A DNA stretch of 64,000 nt, taken from positions 1 through 64,000 of the forward strand of contig NZ_SDGU01000061.1 of the NCBI RefSeq assembly GCF_004118635.1. Direction: 5' to 3'. The translations under genes were made by a program, and so were the position numbers. The notes beneath the pieces are model-generated. The model was not told the origin of the DNA and made no database searches. It saw only the letters and a list, made by a program, of their open reading frames with translations. This document shows, one piece after another, positions 9,741 to 18,637 of this stretch (positions are counted from its first letter, which is position 1; each line of letters starts with the position of its first letter). This stretch comes from Chlorobaculum sp. 24CR (lineage in GTDB: Bacteria > Bacteroidota > Chlorobiia > Chlorobiales > Chlorobiaceae).

Positions 9741-11060
9741 TTATTTGTCGGTGAAAACGGCGTTGTTGAGCGTTGCCCAGCTTCGCGTCGCTTTTTTGCC
9801 TGAAGGCGTGATGGTGGCCGGAGAAATTATTGCATCGGTCAGGTTCGCGCCGATCAGGGTTGCTCCGCCCAGGTCGGCCCCTTTCAGCGAAGCTTTTTCC
9901 AGATTTGCGTCGAACAGCGAGGCATTGGTGAGCTTCGCACCATCCAGATTCGCCCCGTAGAGCATCGCCCCGTAAAGCATCGCCCCCTTGAGATTCGTAC
10001 CGGAAAGGTCGGCATTTTTCAGGTATGCCCGGTCGAGGTTCGCGCCTTCGAGGTTCGCCTCCTTCAGGTTCGCCTCTTTCAGGTCGGCTCTCTGGAGATT
10101 GACGCCCTTCAGGTCGGCTCCGGCCAGATTGGCCTTGTCGAGGTTGGCTCGCTCGAAATCGGATTTGGAGAGCGAGGCTTTTCTCAGATCGACGCCGCCA
10201 AGTTCGGCGTGGCCGAGCTTCTCCTCGCTCATCTCGATTTTCGCTTCGGGATTGTTCTGCCGCATCGCATTCCACTCCTCGACCTCCCGCACATCGGGGG
10301 CAGGTTGCGCCGGAACAGCTTGCGAACTTCCGGCGGGCATGTTTTCGGGAATGATGACCGGCGAGGCTACGGGCGGCGGCGCCAGCTCCGGCGGCAAGGC
10401 GGGCGCTTCCTTCGAGAAGCGGGCGTCGCGCATCATCGCCCAGCTTCGCGTAGCCGGTTCGCCCGATGGCAGGATGGTATTGTTCGAGAAGGTCGCGTCC
10501 CTGAAGGTTGCGTTTCCGAGGAAGCGCGCATTGTTGAACCGTACGCCCTTGAGGTTCGCTCCATCGAAACCGGCTTCAAACAGCACCGCATTCTTGAGGT
10601 TTGCCTGCTCCAGGTCAGCGCCACCCATCTTTGCCCACCGGAGGTTCGCGCCTGCGAGATTGGCCGCCTTCAGCGAAGCGTCCTTCAGGAACGCGCCGTT
10701 CAGGTTCGCCCCGGCCATCCAGGCGCGATTGGCGTTGACCTCTTTCATGCCGGTTTTTTTCAGGTAGGTCATCGAGAGGTTCGCGCCTTCGAGATTAGCT
10801 TTGTCGAGCGCCGCGCCGCTGAGGTCAGCTTTTGAGAGATTGGCCTTCGACAGATTCGCCCCCTTGAGATTGGTATCTTCGAGGTTGGCTTTGGAGAGGT
10901 CGATGGGAAGCTCCGGCTGTCGGCTGCGCATGGCGTTCCACTCGGCGACGCTTTTCTGGAGCAGCTTCAGTTGGTCGCGGTTGTAGGCTTGGGCAGCGGG
11001 TGAGGCGGAGAGCGTGAGTGCAAGGATGATTGCCGGAACGGCATGGCGATGAGTTTTCAT
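9741..11060 (-). CDS. Exported pentapeptide-repeat protein with two homologous halves
   Basis: 439 residues from ATG 11058-11060. A signal peptide (MKTHRHAVPAIILALTLSASPAAQA) comes first, then two pentapeptide-repeat (A-N/D-L-x-x) quadrilateral helices. Each half opens with EWNAMR and an acidic LS-K segment. Each closes with PSG-x-x-ATRSWA-x-x-x-x-A-x-F, so the protein arose by internal duplication. A Pro/Ala-rich linker (about residues 235-265) joins the halves. The frame stays open upstream to 11714, but that part lacks a signal sequence and overlaps the divergent SDR gene. It is probably a periplasmic structural protein; the partner is unknown. Confidence 0.85.
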   Translation of the reverse strand: MKTHRHAVPAIILALTLSASPAAQAYNRDQLKLLQKSVAEWNAMRSRQPELPIDLSKANLEDTNLKGANLSKANLSKADLSGAALDKANLEGANLSMTYLKKTGMKEVNANRAWMAGANLNGAFLKDASLKAANLAGANLRWAKMGGADLEQANLKNAVLFEAGFDGANLKGVRFNNARFLGNATFRDATFSNNTILPSGEPATRSWAMMRDARFSKEAPALPPELAPPPVASPVIIPENMPAGSSQAVPAQPAPDVREVEEWNAMRQNNPEAKIEMSEEKLGHAELGGVDLRKASLSKSDFERANLDKANLAGADLKGVNLQRADLKEANLKEANLEGANLDRAYLKNADLSGTNLKGAMLYGAMLYGANLDGAKLTNASLFDANLEKASLKGADLGGATLIGANLTDAIISPATITPSGKKATRSWATLNNAVFTDK

Positions 11061-11279
11061 GGTGCGGTGTTGTGTGGTGCATGAAAAACAGTTGAACGGG
11101 CCGCGAGCGGTTCGGTGTGACCACGGCCTGCGATGTATCAAGGTAATGAAAAAGCGAGAGAGTCCAGCGGGGCCTTGATTGATGACGCCTGTTCTGAAAA
11201 ACCATGCCGGAAACAGAGTGCGGGTAAAAATGGTTTTCTTTGGAGAGTAGCAATTTGGAAAAAAAAGATAAACGGAATT

Positions 11280-11981
11280 ATGACTGAAAAATCGGGATAT
11301 GGAAAGAAAGTGCTCGTGACCGGAGCTACGGGCAAAACCGGCAATTGGGTCGTCAAGCGCTTGCTGCATTATGGTGTGCCGGTCAGGGTTTTTGTGCGAT
11401 CCGGGGAGAAAGCAAGGAGCATGTTCGGCGATGGCGTTGAGGTGGTCACGGGAAAAATCCAGGACGCCGAGGCGATCCGGCGGGCGGTCAGCGGCTGCGA
11501 CGGGGTCATCTCCGCGCTTGGCTCCTCGTCGATAAGCGGAGAGGCCTCGCCATCGGAGGTTGACCGCGACGGCGCGATCAGGCTGATCGATCAGGCCGCC
11601 AAAGCTGGGGTGAGGCATGTCGCGATGGTCAGTTCCATCGCCGTGACCAAGTGGTTTCATCCGCTCAACCTGTTCGGTGGCGTGCTCGGCATGAAACTTG
11701 CTGCCGAGGAGCATTTGCGGAAAACCTTTGGTTCAGAAGGGCGCTCGTACACGATTATCCGTCCCGGCGGCCTCAGGGATGGCGAGCCGCTTCAGCACCG
11801 GCTGCATGTCGAGCAGGGCGACCACTTGTGGAACGGCTGGATGAACCGCTCGGACGTGGCCGAGCTTGCCGTGCTGTCGCTGTGGGTCGAAAAGGCGGCC
11901 AACAAAACCTTCGAGGTGATTATCGAAGCTCCCGAACCGCAGCAGTCGCTCGCGGGCTATTTCGACAAGCTGTTGGAATAG
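11280..11981 (+). CDS. NAD(P)-binding atypical SDR (NmrA/SDR_a5-like)
   Basis: 233 residues from ATG 11280. The Rossmann glycine motif TGATGKTG lies near residue 14, followed by an NADP-type basic residue pattern (VRVFVRSGEKARSMFG). HVAMVSSIAVTKWF and IIRPGGLRDGE are typical of atypical SDRs similar to plant Tic62 and YwnB-like proteins. The classical YxxxK is not evident, so the protein may bind NAD(P)H for redox sensing or isomerisation instead of acting as a standard dehydrogenase. It is divergent from the pentapeptide gene, with a 219-bp intergenic region, and ends 85 bp before the convergent csmD. Confidence 0.75.
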   Translation: MTEKSGYGKKVLVTGATGKTGNWVVKRLLHYGVPVRVFVRSGEKARSMFGDGVEVVTGKIQDAEAIRRAVSGCDGVISALGSSSISGEASPSEVDRDGAIRLIDQAAKAGVRHVAMVSSIAVTKWFHPLNLFGGVLGMKLAAEEHLRKTFGSEGRSYTIIRPGGLRDGEPLQHRLHVEQGDHLWNGWMNRSDVAELAVLSLWVEKAANKTFEVIIEAPEPQQSLAGYFDKLLE

Positions 11982-12066
11982 CTGGTCCGCGGGAGGGCCG
12001 CCTGCCGGAGCTTCGAGCTGTCGAGGCCCCGGTACGGCAGGTGGTTGGCAATCGCGGATGAGCGTC

Positions 12067-12432
12067 TCAGGCCTTCTTTGCCGGAAGGATTCCGCTGACG
12101 GCGTTTGCCGCGGCAGTGACTCCGTTCTGGACGACCGAAATAGCCGAGCTGGCCACGGCTCCAGCCATGTTGACGACTGCGCCTCCGAGTTCGCCCAATG
12201 CTCCGGTGATGGGTGTGGCGGCTTCGGTAATGGATTTGACCGAAGCGGAAACCGTGTCGCTGACGCTTTGCGCTGCATTGGTGACTGCGGGCAATGCAGA
12301 CTGGATGGTTTCAGAGACCAGATTGAGCTGGTTGACGCCGAGTTCGGTCATGCTTTTTACCGCGAAGTCGAATGACTTCATGGTGTCGATTTTTTCCGTG
12401 GTTTCGGGGGCTTTTTTTACCTCTTCTGCCAT
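12067..12432 (-). CDS. csmD: Chlorosome envelope protein CsmD (CsmC/CsmD family)
   Basis: 121 residues, extremely rich in Ala, Val, Ser and Thr with few charges. It starts with a Lys/Glu-rich segment (MAEEVKKAPETTEK) and ends AVSGILPAKKA. Low complexity, amphipathic helices and a neighbour of the CsmA/CsmE family identify a CsmC/CsmD-type chlorosome envelope protein; csmD and csmE are a known adjacent pair in Chlorobium. It would sit in the lipid monolayer envelope around the bacteriochlorophyll aggregates. The gene is 216 bp downstream of csmE with a palindromic attenuator between. CsmH, which shares the family's N-terminus, is a less likely alternative given the length. Confidence 0.8.
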   Translation of the reverse strand: MAEEVKKAPETTEKIDTMKSFDFAVKSMTELGVNQLNLVSETIQSALPAVTNAAQSVSDTVSASVKSITEAATPITGALGELGGAVVNMAGAVASSAISVVQNGVTAAANAVSGILPAKKA

Positions 12433-12598
12433 AATGCTCTCTCCTTTTTTGCTATTGGGTTGAAACCTTGATGTTTTGATTCCCGCCCGGCGCTTTCAGA
12501 AAAAAAACAAAGCACCGTGAAACATCGGCATCGCGGGTTACTCTGAAAAATGTACTCATTTGCGCATAACCCTTCAAAAGGCGGGAAGAGGGAAAAAC

Positions 12599-12626
12599 AA
12601 AAAAAGGGCTGCGCAGCCCTTTTTTT
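12599..12626. terminator. Perfect palindromic terminator/attenuator between csmE and csmD
   Basis: A 28-bp perfect palindrome: seven A, GGGCTGC, GCAGCCC, seven T. It works in either direction. It lies 22 bp after the csmE stop on the minus strand. With no obvious new promoter before csmD it would act as a partial terminator, setting a higher csmE than csmD transcript level. Confidence 0.9.
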
Positions 12627-12648
12627 GTTTCAAAACCGGTGAAGAGGT

Positions 12649-12897
12649 TCACTCCTCGAATCTGTTTTTCACCTCTTTCGACGGCGTGGCGTAGCCGGAA
12701 TACCTCGGAGAGGAACCTTTCAGTCCCGCGCTGCCGCCATAAAGATGCGGGTAGGCATTCGCGCCAAGCCTTTTGGTTGTTTTGCCAATATTTTCAAGGG
12801 CGTCACCGACTACCCACCAGTGGCCATCGATAAATACCTCAAGAAACCTGCCATAGGCTTCAGCTCCCTGGACGAATGCTCCGGTCGGGTTGTTCAT
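12649..12897 (-). CDS. csmE: Chlorosome envelope protein CsmE (CsmA paralogue)
   Basis: 82 residues aligning with the CsmA baseplate protein family: an amphipathic N-terminal helix with the conserved E-V-F-I-D-GHW-x-x-VGDALENIGK region, then a GSS-P-x-x-SGYA-x-P-x-x-x-VK segment that corresponds to the C-terminal part removed from pre-CsmA on maturation. The GHW histidine, equivalent to the residue proposed to ligate baseplate BChl a in CsmA, is retained. It is first gene of a csmE-csmD unit. The AT-rich region at 12898-12992 should hold its promoter, but no convincing -35/-10 pair was seen. Confidence 0.88.
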   Translation of the reverse strand: MNNPTGAFVQGAEAYGRFLEVFIDGHWWVVGDALENIGKTTKRLGANAYPHLYGGSAGLKGSSPRYSGYATPSKEVKNRFEE

Positions 12898-12992
12898 GGT
12901 GAAAAATTCCTTGTTATTGAATGGTCATAATTTAACCCAAGTTAAAAAAAATAACATACCGGCGCAACAGCGATTTGTCGGTGTTTTATCAG

Positions 12993-13355
12993 TCAGGCCA
13001 ACATGCGCAGGCACATGAGCAGTTCCTGGCCGCCGAAGGGCTTTTTGAGCGTGGCATTGGCTCCGACGGCATCGGCAAGCAGCAGGAAGTTTTCGGGGCC
13101 GGCTTTCCCTCCACCCGAAATGGCCAGAATTTTCAGCGCGGGATTGATTCTGCGAATCTCCATGATCGTTTCGATACCCTCTTTTTCGGGCATGATAAGG
13201 TCGGTGATGATAATGGCTATGTCTCGCTCCTGCTGAAGTTTTTGTAGCCCTTCAGCGCCGTTTTCCGCTTCGGATACCAGGTAGTTTTCCTTTTTCAGCG
13301 TTGTGGCTATAAACTTCCTGACAGATGGATCGTCGTCGATAACGAGAATTTTCAT
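12993..13355 (-). CDS. Single-domain response regulator (CheY-like receiver)
   Basis: 120 residues forming one receiver domain: acidic pair IDDDPS near residue 7, phospho-acceptor Asp in IIITDLIMPEKEG (near residue 54), Ser in LAISGGG and Lys in LKKPFGGQ. There is no output domain. The start overlaps the stop of the hybrid kinase gene by 4 bp (13352-13355), so the two are translationally coupled and the regulator is the likely phospho-acceptor or shuttle for that kinase. It is closely similar to the receiver at 15472-15849. Confidence 0.88.
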   Translation of the reverse strand: MKILVIDDDPSVRKFIATTLKKENYLVSEAENGAEGLQKLQQERDIAIIITDLIMPEKEGIETIMEIRRINPALKILAISGGGKAGPENFLLLADAVGANATLKKPFGGQELLMCLRMLA

Positions 13356-15406
13356 AATTCTTTAGGGGGATTGTTTGTTGATGAGAGAACTTCGTTGACC
13401 GCCGATGCAAGCTGGGCGAGCTTGACCGGTTTTTTCAGCAGGCGGTTGATACCGTAATGCCGCAAGGGCGTGTCGTGATCGATTATTTTTCCGTATCCGG
13501 TCATCAGAATCACCGGAATCGAAGGAGAAATTTTGTGAATCTCGCTGGTCAACTGGATTCCGGTCATTTCGGGCATGGTCAGGTCGGTGATGACCAGATC
13601 GAACCGGTCCGGTTTTTCTTTGAAAAGTTTCAGGGCTTCGGCAGGAGATTTTTCGGCCTGGATGTTGTAGCCGAGTTTGGTCATCATGATCGTGACCATG
13701 TTGACCGCCGCGGGTTCGTCGTCGATAAAGAGAACACTGGCTTCATATGTGGCCGGCTGCGGTTTTTCCTCCGGCTTGGCTCCGGCTTTGTTGTCGATAA
13801 CCGGCAGCCAGACGTGGATGGTAGAGCCTTTGCCCTGGTCGCTTTTGACGCTGAGCTGGCCGTTGGATGCGGTGACAATGCCATGAACGACCGACAGGCC
13901 GAGTCCGGCGCCTTTTTCGATCGATTTGGTCGTGAAAAAAGGCTCGAAAATACGCTCTACGGTTGAGTCATCCATGCCGGTTCCCGTATCGGAAATGGAG
14001 AGTTCGGCATAGTCGCCATTGGGCAGTTTCGGTACGATTGGCGGCATTCCGCTTCCGGAGCTGATCTCTCTGAGGCCGATTTTCAGGACCCCGCCGTTCT
14101 CTTCCATTGCATGGAAGGCGTTGGTGCAGAGATTGACGACGACCTGGTGCATCTGGGTCGGGTCGGCAAGAACCGTGCGGCACGAATTGTCGATCTGTTC
14201 TTCGATGGAAATCGTCGATGGCAGCGATGGCCGCAGCAACTGGATCGCTTCGTCAATGACCTCCTGCATGCTCACCGGTACCGCCTTGCCCTCTTCGGCC
14301 TTGCTGAAGGTCAGGATTTGCGAGACCAGTTTTTGCGCCCGTTCGGCGGCCTGCATGATCTCCCCGAAATATTCATGCATCGGGTCATCGTCGCCGATAC
14401 TGGCGAGCCCCATTTCGGCGTAACCGAGAATCGGCGTGAGGATGTTGTTGAAATCGTGAGCGATACCGCCAGCAAGGGTGCCGATGGTTTCAAGCCGCTG
14501 CGATTTGCGCAACTGCGATTCAATCCTGCGCTTTTCTTCCTGCGTGGATATCCGGTCGCTGATGTCGCACAGAATGCCGTCGATTCCCGCGAAGAAGCCT
14601 TCGTTCGAGAAAAACGATCTCATGTGATCTTCGATCCACCGGAGTTTGCCATCCGGAGTGACAATGCGGTACACCAGCGTTTGGGACTGCTTTTGTTCCT
14701 TGAGTTTCCGGTAGGTGTCGGCGACTATCTGCCGATCTTCAGGGTGGATCATCGAGATGGTGTCGAACATGGTCGTTCCGCGATGTTCTGAGGCGAGAGC
14801 TTTCAGACATGCGGGCGGTTGGGAGTGAATGCTGGTTTTGCCTGAAGTGTCGATATGGTAAATGGCCGCCGGGATGTTGTCGATGAGCGTCCGCATTTTC
14901 TCCTCGACTTCCGTGCCGGTTTGCGCCGCGAGAGCCAGCCGGACGCCGGCGAGGCGCAACGGGTTGCCAGTCCGGTTCCGCTCGCTGACCTTGCCGCGAT
15001 CGAGCACCCGAATCCATTCGTCCTGTCCGTGGCGCACCCGCAATTCAAGCTCCAGAAACTCCGCCTCGCTGTCCAGAAACTCCCCCATCGAACTGGTGAG
15101 CTGTCCGAGATCGTCCGGGTGGCACAGCTCGCGCCACTGTTCGACGGTCATCGTATCGGCTTCTGTGTCGGCGAGACCGGTGATGGTCAACCATTGGCGG
15201 TCGATGCGGATCGTTCCGTTTTCGACATCCCACTCCCATGATCCGGCGCGGGCCGATTCGAGGACCGTCGCCAGAGTCTTGGCTCGCTGTTCGGCTATCG
15301 AGGCCCTGCTTTCGAGCATGGCGATCTTCTTTTCAAGCGCCTCGACGCCCCCTTCGGGCATCCTGTTTTCAGCGCATACCGGTAAGTCCGGTTTGTGACT
15401 GTCCAT
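13352..15406 (-). CDS. Hybrid PAS-PAS-HisKA-HATPase-REC histidine kinase
   Basis: 684 residues with no membrane segment, so cytosolic. The order is: short coiled coil (residues 20-50), PAS 1 (about 48-165), PAS 2 (about 172-290, WIEDHMRSFFSNEG in the PAC part), HisKA with H-box GGIAHDFNNIL (near 318), HATPase_c with N-box VVNLCTNAFHAM and G-boxes SDTGTGMDD and KGAGLGLSVVHG, and a C-terminal receiver (about 555-675: LFIDDEP, VITDLTMPEMTG, LMTGYGK, LLKKPVK). The architecture fits a soluble sensor that autophosphorylates and relays internally. The signal is unknown, and no haem or flavin motif is evident. Confidence 0.92.
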   Translation of the reverse strand: MDSHKPDLPVCAENRMPEGGVEALEKKIAMLESRASIAEQRAKTLATVLESARAGSWEWDVENGTIRIDRQWLTITGLADTEADTMTVEQWRELCHPDDLGQLTSSMGEFLDSEAEFLELELRVRHGQDEWIRVLDRGKVSERNRTGNPLRLAGVRLALAAQTGTEVEEKMRTLIDNIPAAIYHIDTSGKTSIHSQPPACLKALASEHRGTTMFDTISMIHPEDRQIVADTYRKLKEQKQSQTLVYRIVTPDGKLRWIEDHMRSFFSNEGFFAGIDGILCDISDRISTQEEKRRIESQLRKSQRLETIGTLAGGIAHDFNNILTPILGYAEMGLASIGDDDPMHEYFGEIMQAAERAQKLVSQILTFSKAEEGKAVPVSMQEVIDEAIQLLRPSLPSTISIEEQIDNSCRTVLADPTQMHQVVVNLCTNAFHAMEENGGVLKIGLREISSGSGMPPIVPKLPNGDYAELSISDTGTGMDDSTVERIFEPFFTTKSIEKGAGLGLSVVHGIVTASNGQLSVKSDQGKGSTIHVWLPVIDNKAGAKPEEKPQPATYEASVLFIDDEPAAVNMVTIMMTKLGYNIQAEKSPAEALKLFKEKPDRFDLVITDLTMPEMTGIQLTSEIHKISPSIPVILMTGYGKIIDHDTPLRHYGINRLLKKPVKLAQLASAVNEVLSSTNNPPKEL

Positions 15407-15471
15407 TACTGAAAGGTTGTTGCTTGGTGCTTGGTGCAGTTGGCTGATAGTTTAAATCGCGCCAAACCGGC

Positions 15472-15849
15472 CTATCGGTTCAGCTCGTCGATAATGCTCA
15501 ACAGCTCGCAGCTTTCAAACGGCTTGCACAGCGTTGCGTCGGCTCCGACGGCCTTGGCCCGGTTGAGATAGTTTTCCGGAATGCAGATGCCTCCGCCCGA
15601 TATGGCCACAATTCTGATCCAGGGAAAATCTTTCCTGATCTCGCTTATCAGGGCGATACCCTCTTTTTCCGGCATCAACAGGTCGGTGATGACTATGCGG
15701 ATGTCGGGAGTTTTTCTGAGGAGCAGCAACCCTTCGATGCCGTTGGATGCCTGAAATGTGCTGTAACCATCCTCTTCGAGAATGTCGCAGATCATCTGCC
15801 GGATATCTTCCTCATCTTCGATGACCAGGATAGGGGCGTTGGTTTTCAT
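15472..15849 (-). CDS. Single-domain response regulator (CheY-like receiver)
   Basis: 125 residues with receiver motifs: VIEDEED, IVITDLLMPEKEG, VAISGGG and LCKPFESCE. It matches the regulator at 12993-13355 in several distinctive stretches (D-L-x-MPEKEGI, AISGGG, the PEN-x-L-x-x-A-x-AVGA-x-ATL run), so the two are recent paralogues flanking one kinase. No DNA-binding domain. It sits 65 bp upstream of the kinase gene on the same strand and is probably the first gene of the three-gene operon. Confidence 0.87.
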   Translation of the reverse strand: MKTNAPILVIEDEEDIRQMICDILEEDGYSTFQASNGIEGLLLLRKTPDIRIVITDLLMPEKEGIALISEIRKDFPWIRIVAISGGGICIPENYLNRAKAVGADATLCKPFESCELLSIIDELNR

Positions 15850-15971
15850 GCTCCGTCGTCTGTTCGATGTTGTTCAGAATCCCTGTTCCTGTATCGTCGC
15901 GGCATGGGCGGGGACGCGGGTTATTGCCGGAAATATATGCTCACAAGATACAGCTTTGTTTGCAAAAAAGT

Positions 15972-17381
15972 TTACTCCCGCTCGAAAGAGTCCCTGCCGG
16001 GAAGCAGCGCCTCGACGCCAGCCGTCGTTACGAGATTGACCGTGACTGAAACGGCAATGTACCACGTCCATGCCAGACCGAGAAATTTGAGCAGGAACAC
16101 CACCGCCATGCTGGCCACGAGTCCTGCGATGAGGCTTGCGGAGCGGTACTGCCTGCTGCTTTTCGAGAGCAGGAAGAGGCCGAGCAGGCCGCCGTAGGTG
16201 AAGGAGGCGATTTCGAGGCCGAGCATGACGATGGCTTTGTCGTTCTCGTTGAACACGAGCGCGATGCCGATCAGCACCGCCGCCCAGCCGACGCTGATGA
16301 GGCGCGATGCGTTGAGCGACGCCTTGCCCTTCATGAGGTCGGTGACGGTCGATGCGGCCAGCGAATTGATCGACGAGGCGAGGGTGGACATGGCGGCGGA
16401 AAGGATTCCCGCCAGCAGCAGGCCTTTGAGACCGGCGGGCAGCGACTGGACGATGAAGACGGTGAACTCACGGTCTTTGACCAGCGGCGCTCCGTGGAAA
16501 AAGACGTAGATGAGCGAACCCGCCAAGAGGAAGAGCGCGAACTGGAAGAGCACGAACACGCCGCTGGCGATCATCGCCTTGCGGGCCGAGCCGAGCCCGT
16601 CGCAGCCGAGCACTCGCTGCACCATCAGGTAATCGACGCCGTGCGACGAGAGCGAGAGCAGCACGCCGCCGGAGAATGCGCTGACCAGCGAGAGCGGGTT
16701 GGTGAAGATGTTCGGGTCGGCGTCGATGATCCGCAGTTTTCCTGCGGCGAGGAGCGGCGCGAGAAGATCGGGCAACGGCGCGTCGAGGCGAGCGAGGATG
16801 AACGCAATGGCGATGACGCCGCCGCCGAGATACAGGCCGAACTGGATGCTGTCGAGCCACACGACGGTTTTCAGCCCTCCCGAAATCGTATAGACGAGCG
16901 TGACGATGCCGATGACCAGCACCGAGACAGAGAGCGGCCAGCCGGTGACTGCCTGCACCACCACGCCGGTCGCCAGAAACCGGATGCCGTCGCCGAGAAT
17001 CCGCGTCACGAGAAAGATGACCGAAGCGGTTTTCTGGATGCCGTGGCCGAACCTCATGCCGATCACTTCGTAGATCGAGGTGACGCCGTGCTTGAAATAG
17101 ACGGGCAGCAAAATGAAGCTGACCAGAATCCGCCCGACGATGTAGCCGAACGAGAGTTGCAGAAACGTCCAGTCGCCCCGGTAAGCCAGGCCGGGCACAC
17201 TCACGAAGGTCAGCACCGAGGTTTCGGTGGCCACGATGGAGAGCATCACGGCGAACCACGGTAGCTTATGGCCGCCGAGGAAATAGTCGGAGGTCTGACG
17301 GTTGCTCCGGCCCTGCAAGAGGCCGAACAGCATACTGGCCGCCAGAAAGAGGATGATGATGGCGTAATCGAGAGGTTGCAT
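15972..17381 (-). CDS. Sodium:solute symporter (SSS family)
   Basis: 469 residues with about 13 hydrophobic segments. SSS-family landmarks are present: the N-terminal DYFLGGHKLPWFAVMLSIVATETS (Na-site region of TM1-2) and TAGVEALLPG at the end. The substrate cannot be read from sequence. The gene is 62 bp downstream of the NamZ-like gene on the same strand, in a cluster otherwise devoted to MurNAc metabolism. SSS transporters accompany amino-sugar catabolic genes in many bacteria. The inference is uptake of a cell-wall-derived amino sugar such as MurNAc or GlcNAc-MurNAc. Confidence 0.85.
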   Translation of the reverse strand: MQPLDYAIIILFLAASMLFGLLQGRSNRQTSDYFLGGHKLPWFAVMLSIVATETSVLTFVSVPGLAYRGDWTFLQLSFGYIVGRILVSFILLPVYFKHGVTSIYEVIGMRFGHGIQKTASVIFLVTRILGDGIRFLATGVVVQAVTGWPLSVSVLVIGIVTLVYTISGGLKTVVWLDSIQFGLYLGGGVIAIAFILARLDAPLPDLLAPLLAAGKLRIIDADPNIFTNPLSLVSAFSGGVLLSLSSHGVDYLMVQRVLGCDGLGSARKAMIASGVFVLFQFALFLLAGSLIYVFFHGAPLVKDREFTVFIVQSLPAGLKGLLLAGILSAAMSTLASSINSLAASTVTDLMKGKASLNASRLISVGWAAVLIGIALVFNENDKAIVMLGLEIASFTYGGLLGLFLLSKSSRQYRSASLIAGLVASMAVVFLLKFLGLAWTWYIAVSVTVNLVTTAGVEALLPGRDSFERE

Positions 17382-17443
17382 CGGGATCAGGAAAATTTAC
17401 GACCTGCCGTCGCGCTGGACGAGAGGTCTGGCGGGCAATCGGT

Positions 17444-18610
17444 TCACGAGTTGTACAGATGGAAGTTGGGTTTGATCGCCGCGAACGCCGCCTCGTCCTT
17501 TCCCCACGAAGCGATGACGCTTTCCGCCGGAGCGCTGCCGAGGATCATCGAGCGGATCGCCGAGCTTCCGGCAAGCAGGTCGAAGGCCGGGATGTCGTCC
17601 CGGAACTCGTACTCGCTCTCCAGAAATTCGAGCTGCTCCGGCCAGAGTTCGCGCAGGGCGCAGGTCATGGCGACGCCGGTCGCGAAGGGGCGGAAGCGGT
17701 CGTGGTCGGTGACGTGCAGATAAATGCCGCCAATTGCTTTGCCTGCGTACTTGTGGAAGGTCGGGCGGAACCAGGTCGGGCGGAACGCCACCCCTTCGAG
17801 CGGCATCGAGGCGAGCCGCGCGGCAAGCGCTTCCGGATCGACGAAGGGCGCGCCGGAGAGCAGGAAGGGCGTGGTCGCGCCGCGCCCCTCCGAGACGTTC
17901 AGCCCCTCGAAGAGGCACATGCCTGGATAGACCTCCGCCGTCTCGAACGACGGCATGTTCGGCGAGGGCGGCACCCACGGCAGGCCGGTGTCGGGGAAGA
18001 GCATCTGGCGCGACCAGCCCTGCATCGCAATGACGCTCAGGTTGAGATCGAGCTTTTTGTAGTCGCGCCAGAAGTGGGCGATCTCTCCGGCGGTCAGGCC
18101 GTGGCGCACCGGCGTCGGCATGACGCCGACGAAGGAGTGAAACGCCGGGTCGAGCAGCGGCCCCTCGACCGTCGCGCCGCCGAGCGGGTTCGGGCGGTCG
18201 AGCACCATGACTTCGATGTCGAGTCCCGAAGCGGCCTCCATGAAGAGCGCCAGCGTGTTGAGGTAGGTGTAGTAGCGCGAGCCGACATCCTGAATGTCGA
18301 AGAGCACGAGGTCGAGTCCTTCGAGCAGCTCGCGGGCCGGGGCGAGCGACTGCTCGCTCTGGCCGTAGAGGCTCACGATCTGGCAGCCGGTGTCGGGCTG
18401 GCGCGTGACGGCGACTTGATCCTGCTCGACGGCGAACAGACCGTGCTCCGGCGAGAAGATTCTCGCGAGCCCCACGTCGGCGCGGCGCAGGAGCGTCCAC
18501 GAATAGTCGAGCGTTGCCGATACCGAGGTCTGGTTGGCGATCAGGCCGACGCGCCGGTTCTTCAGCATTTCGGGATTCCGGAGGAGGATGTCGAGACCGT
18601 TGATGACCAT
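17444..18610 (-). CDS. NamZ-like exo-beta-N-acetylmuramidase (DUF1343 family)
   Basis: 388 residues matching the DUF1343/NamZ family, whose characterised members remove terminal MurNAc from peptidoglycan fragments. Conserved blocks: RVGLIANQTSV (residue 20), IFSPEHGLF (52), FDIQDVGSRYYTYLNTLA (97), DRPNPLGG, GVMPTPVRHGLTAGE and GLNVSEGRGATTPF. Many family members are secreted, but this one starts MVINGLDILLRNPEML with no signal peptide and appears cytosolic. That fits hydrolysis of imported disaccharides. It is 27 bp downstream of the MurU-like gene, and the SSS symporter follows. Function is inferred from family plus neighbours. Confidence 0.85.
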   Translation of the reverse strand: MVINGLDILLRNPEMLKNRRVGLIANQTSVSATLDYSWTLLRRADVGLARIFSPEHGLFAVEQDQVAVTRQPDTGCQIVSLYGQSEQSLAPARELLEGLDLVLFDIQDVGSRYYTYLNTLALFMEAASGLDIEVMVLDRPNPLGGATVEGPLLDPAFHSFVGVMPTPVRHGLTAGEIAHFWRDYKKLDLNLSVIAMQGWSRQMLFPDTGLPWVPPSPNMPSFETAEVYPGMCLFEGLNVSEGRGATTPFLLSGAPFVDPEALAARLASMPLEGVAFRPTWFRPTFHKYAGKAIGGIYLHVTDHDRFRPFATGVAMTCALRELWPEQLEFLESEYEFRDDIPAFDLLAGSSAIRSMILGSAPAESVIASWGKDEAAFAAIKPNFHLYNS

Positions 18611-18637
18611 GCCGTTGCTGTTTGCGCTGTCAGGAGT

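Noticed and set aside
9988-10767. Repetitive plus-strand ORF rich in RFAPSR units
   Set aside because: It is the antisense of the pentapeptide repeats, which produce periodic sequence on both strands.
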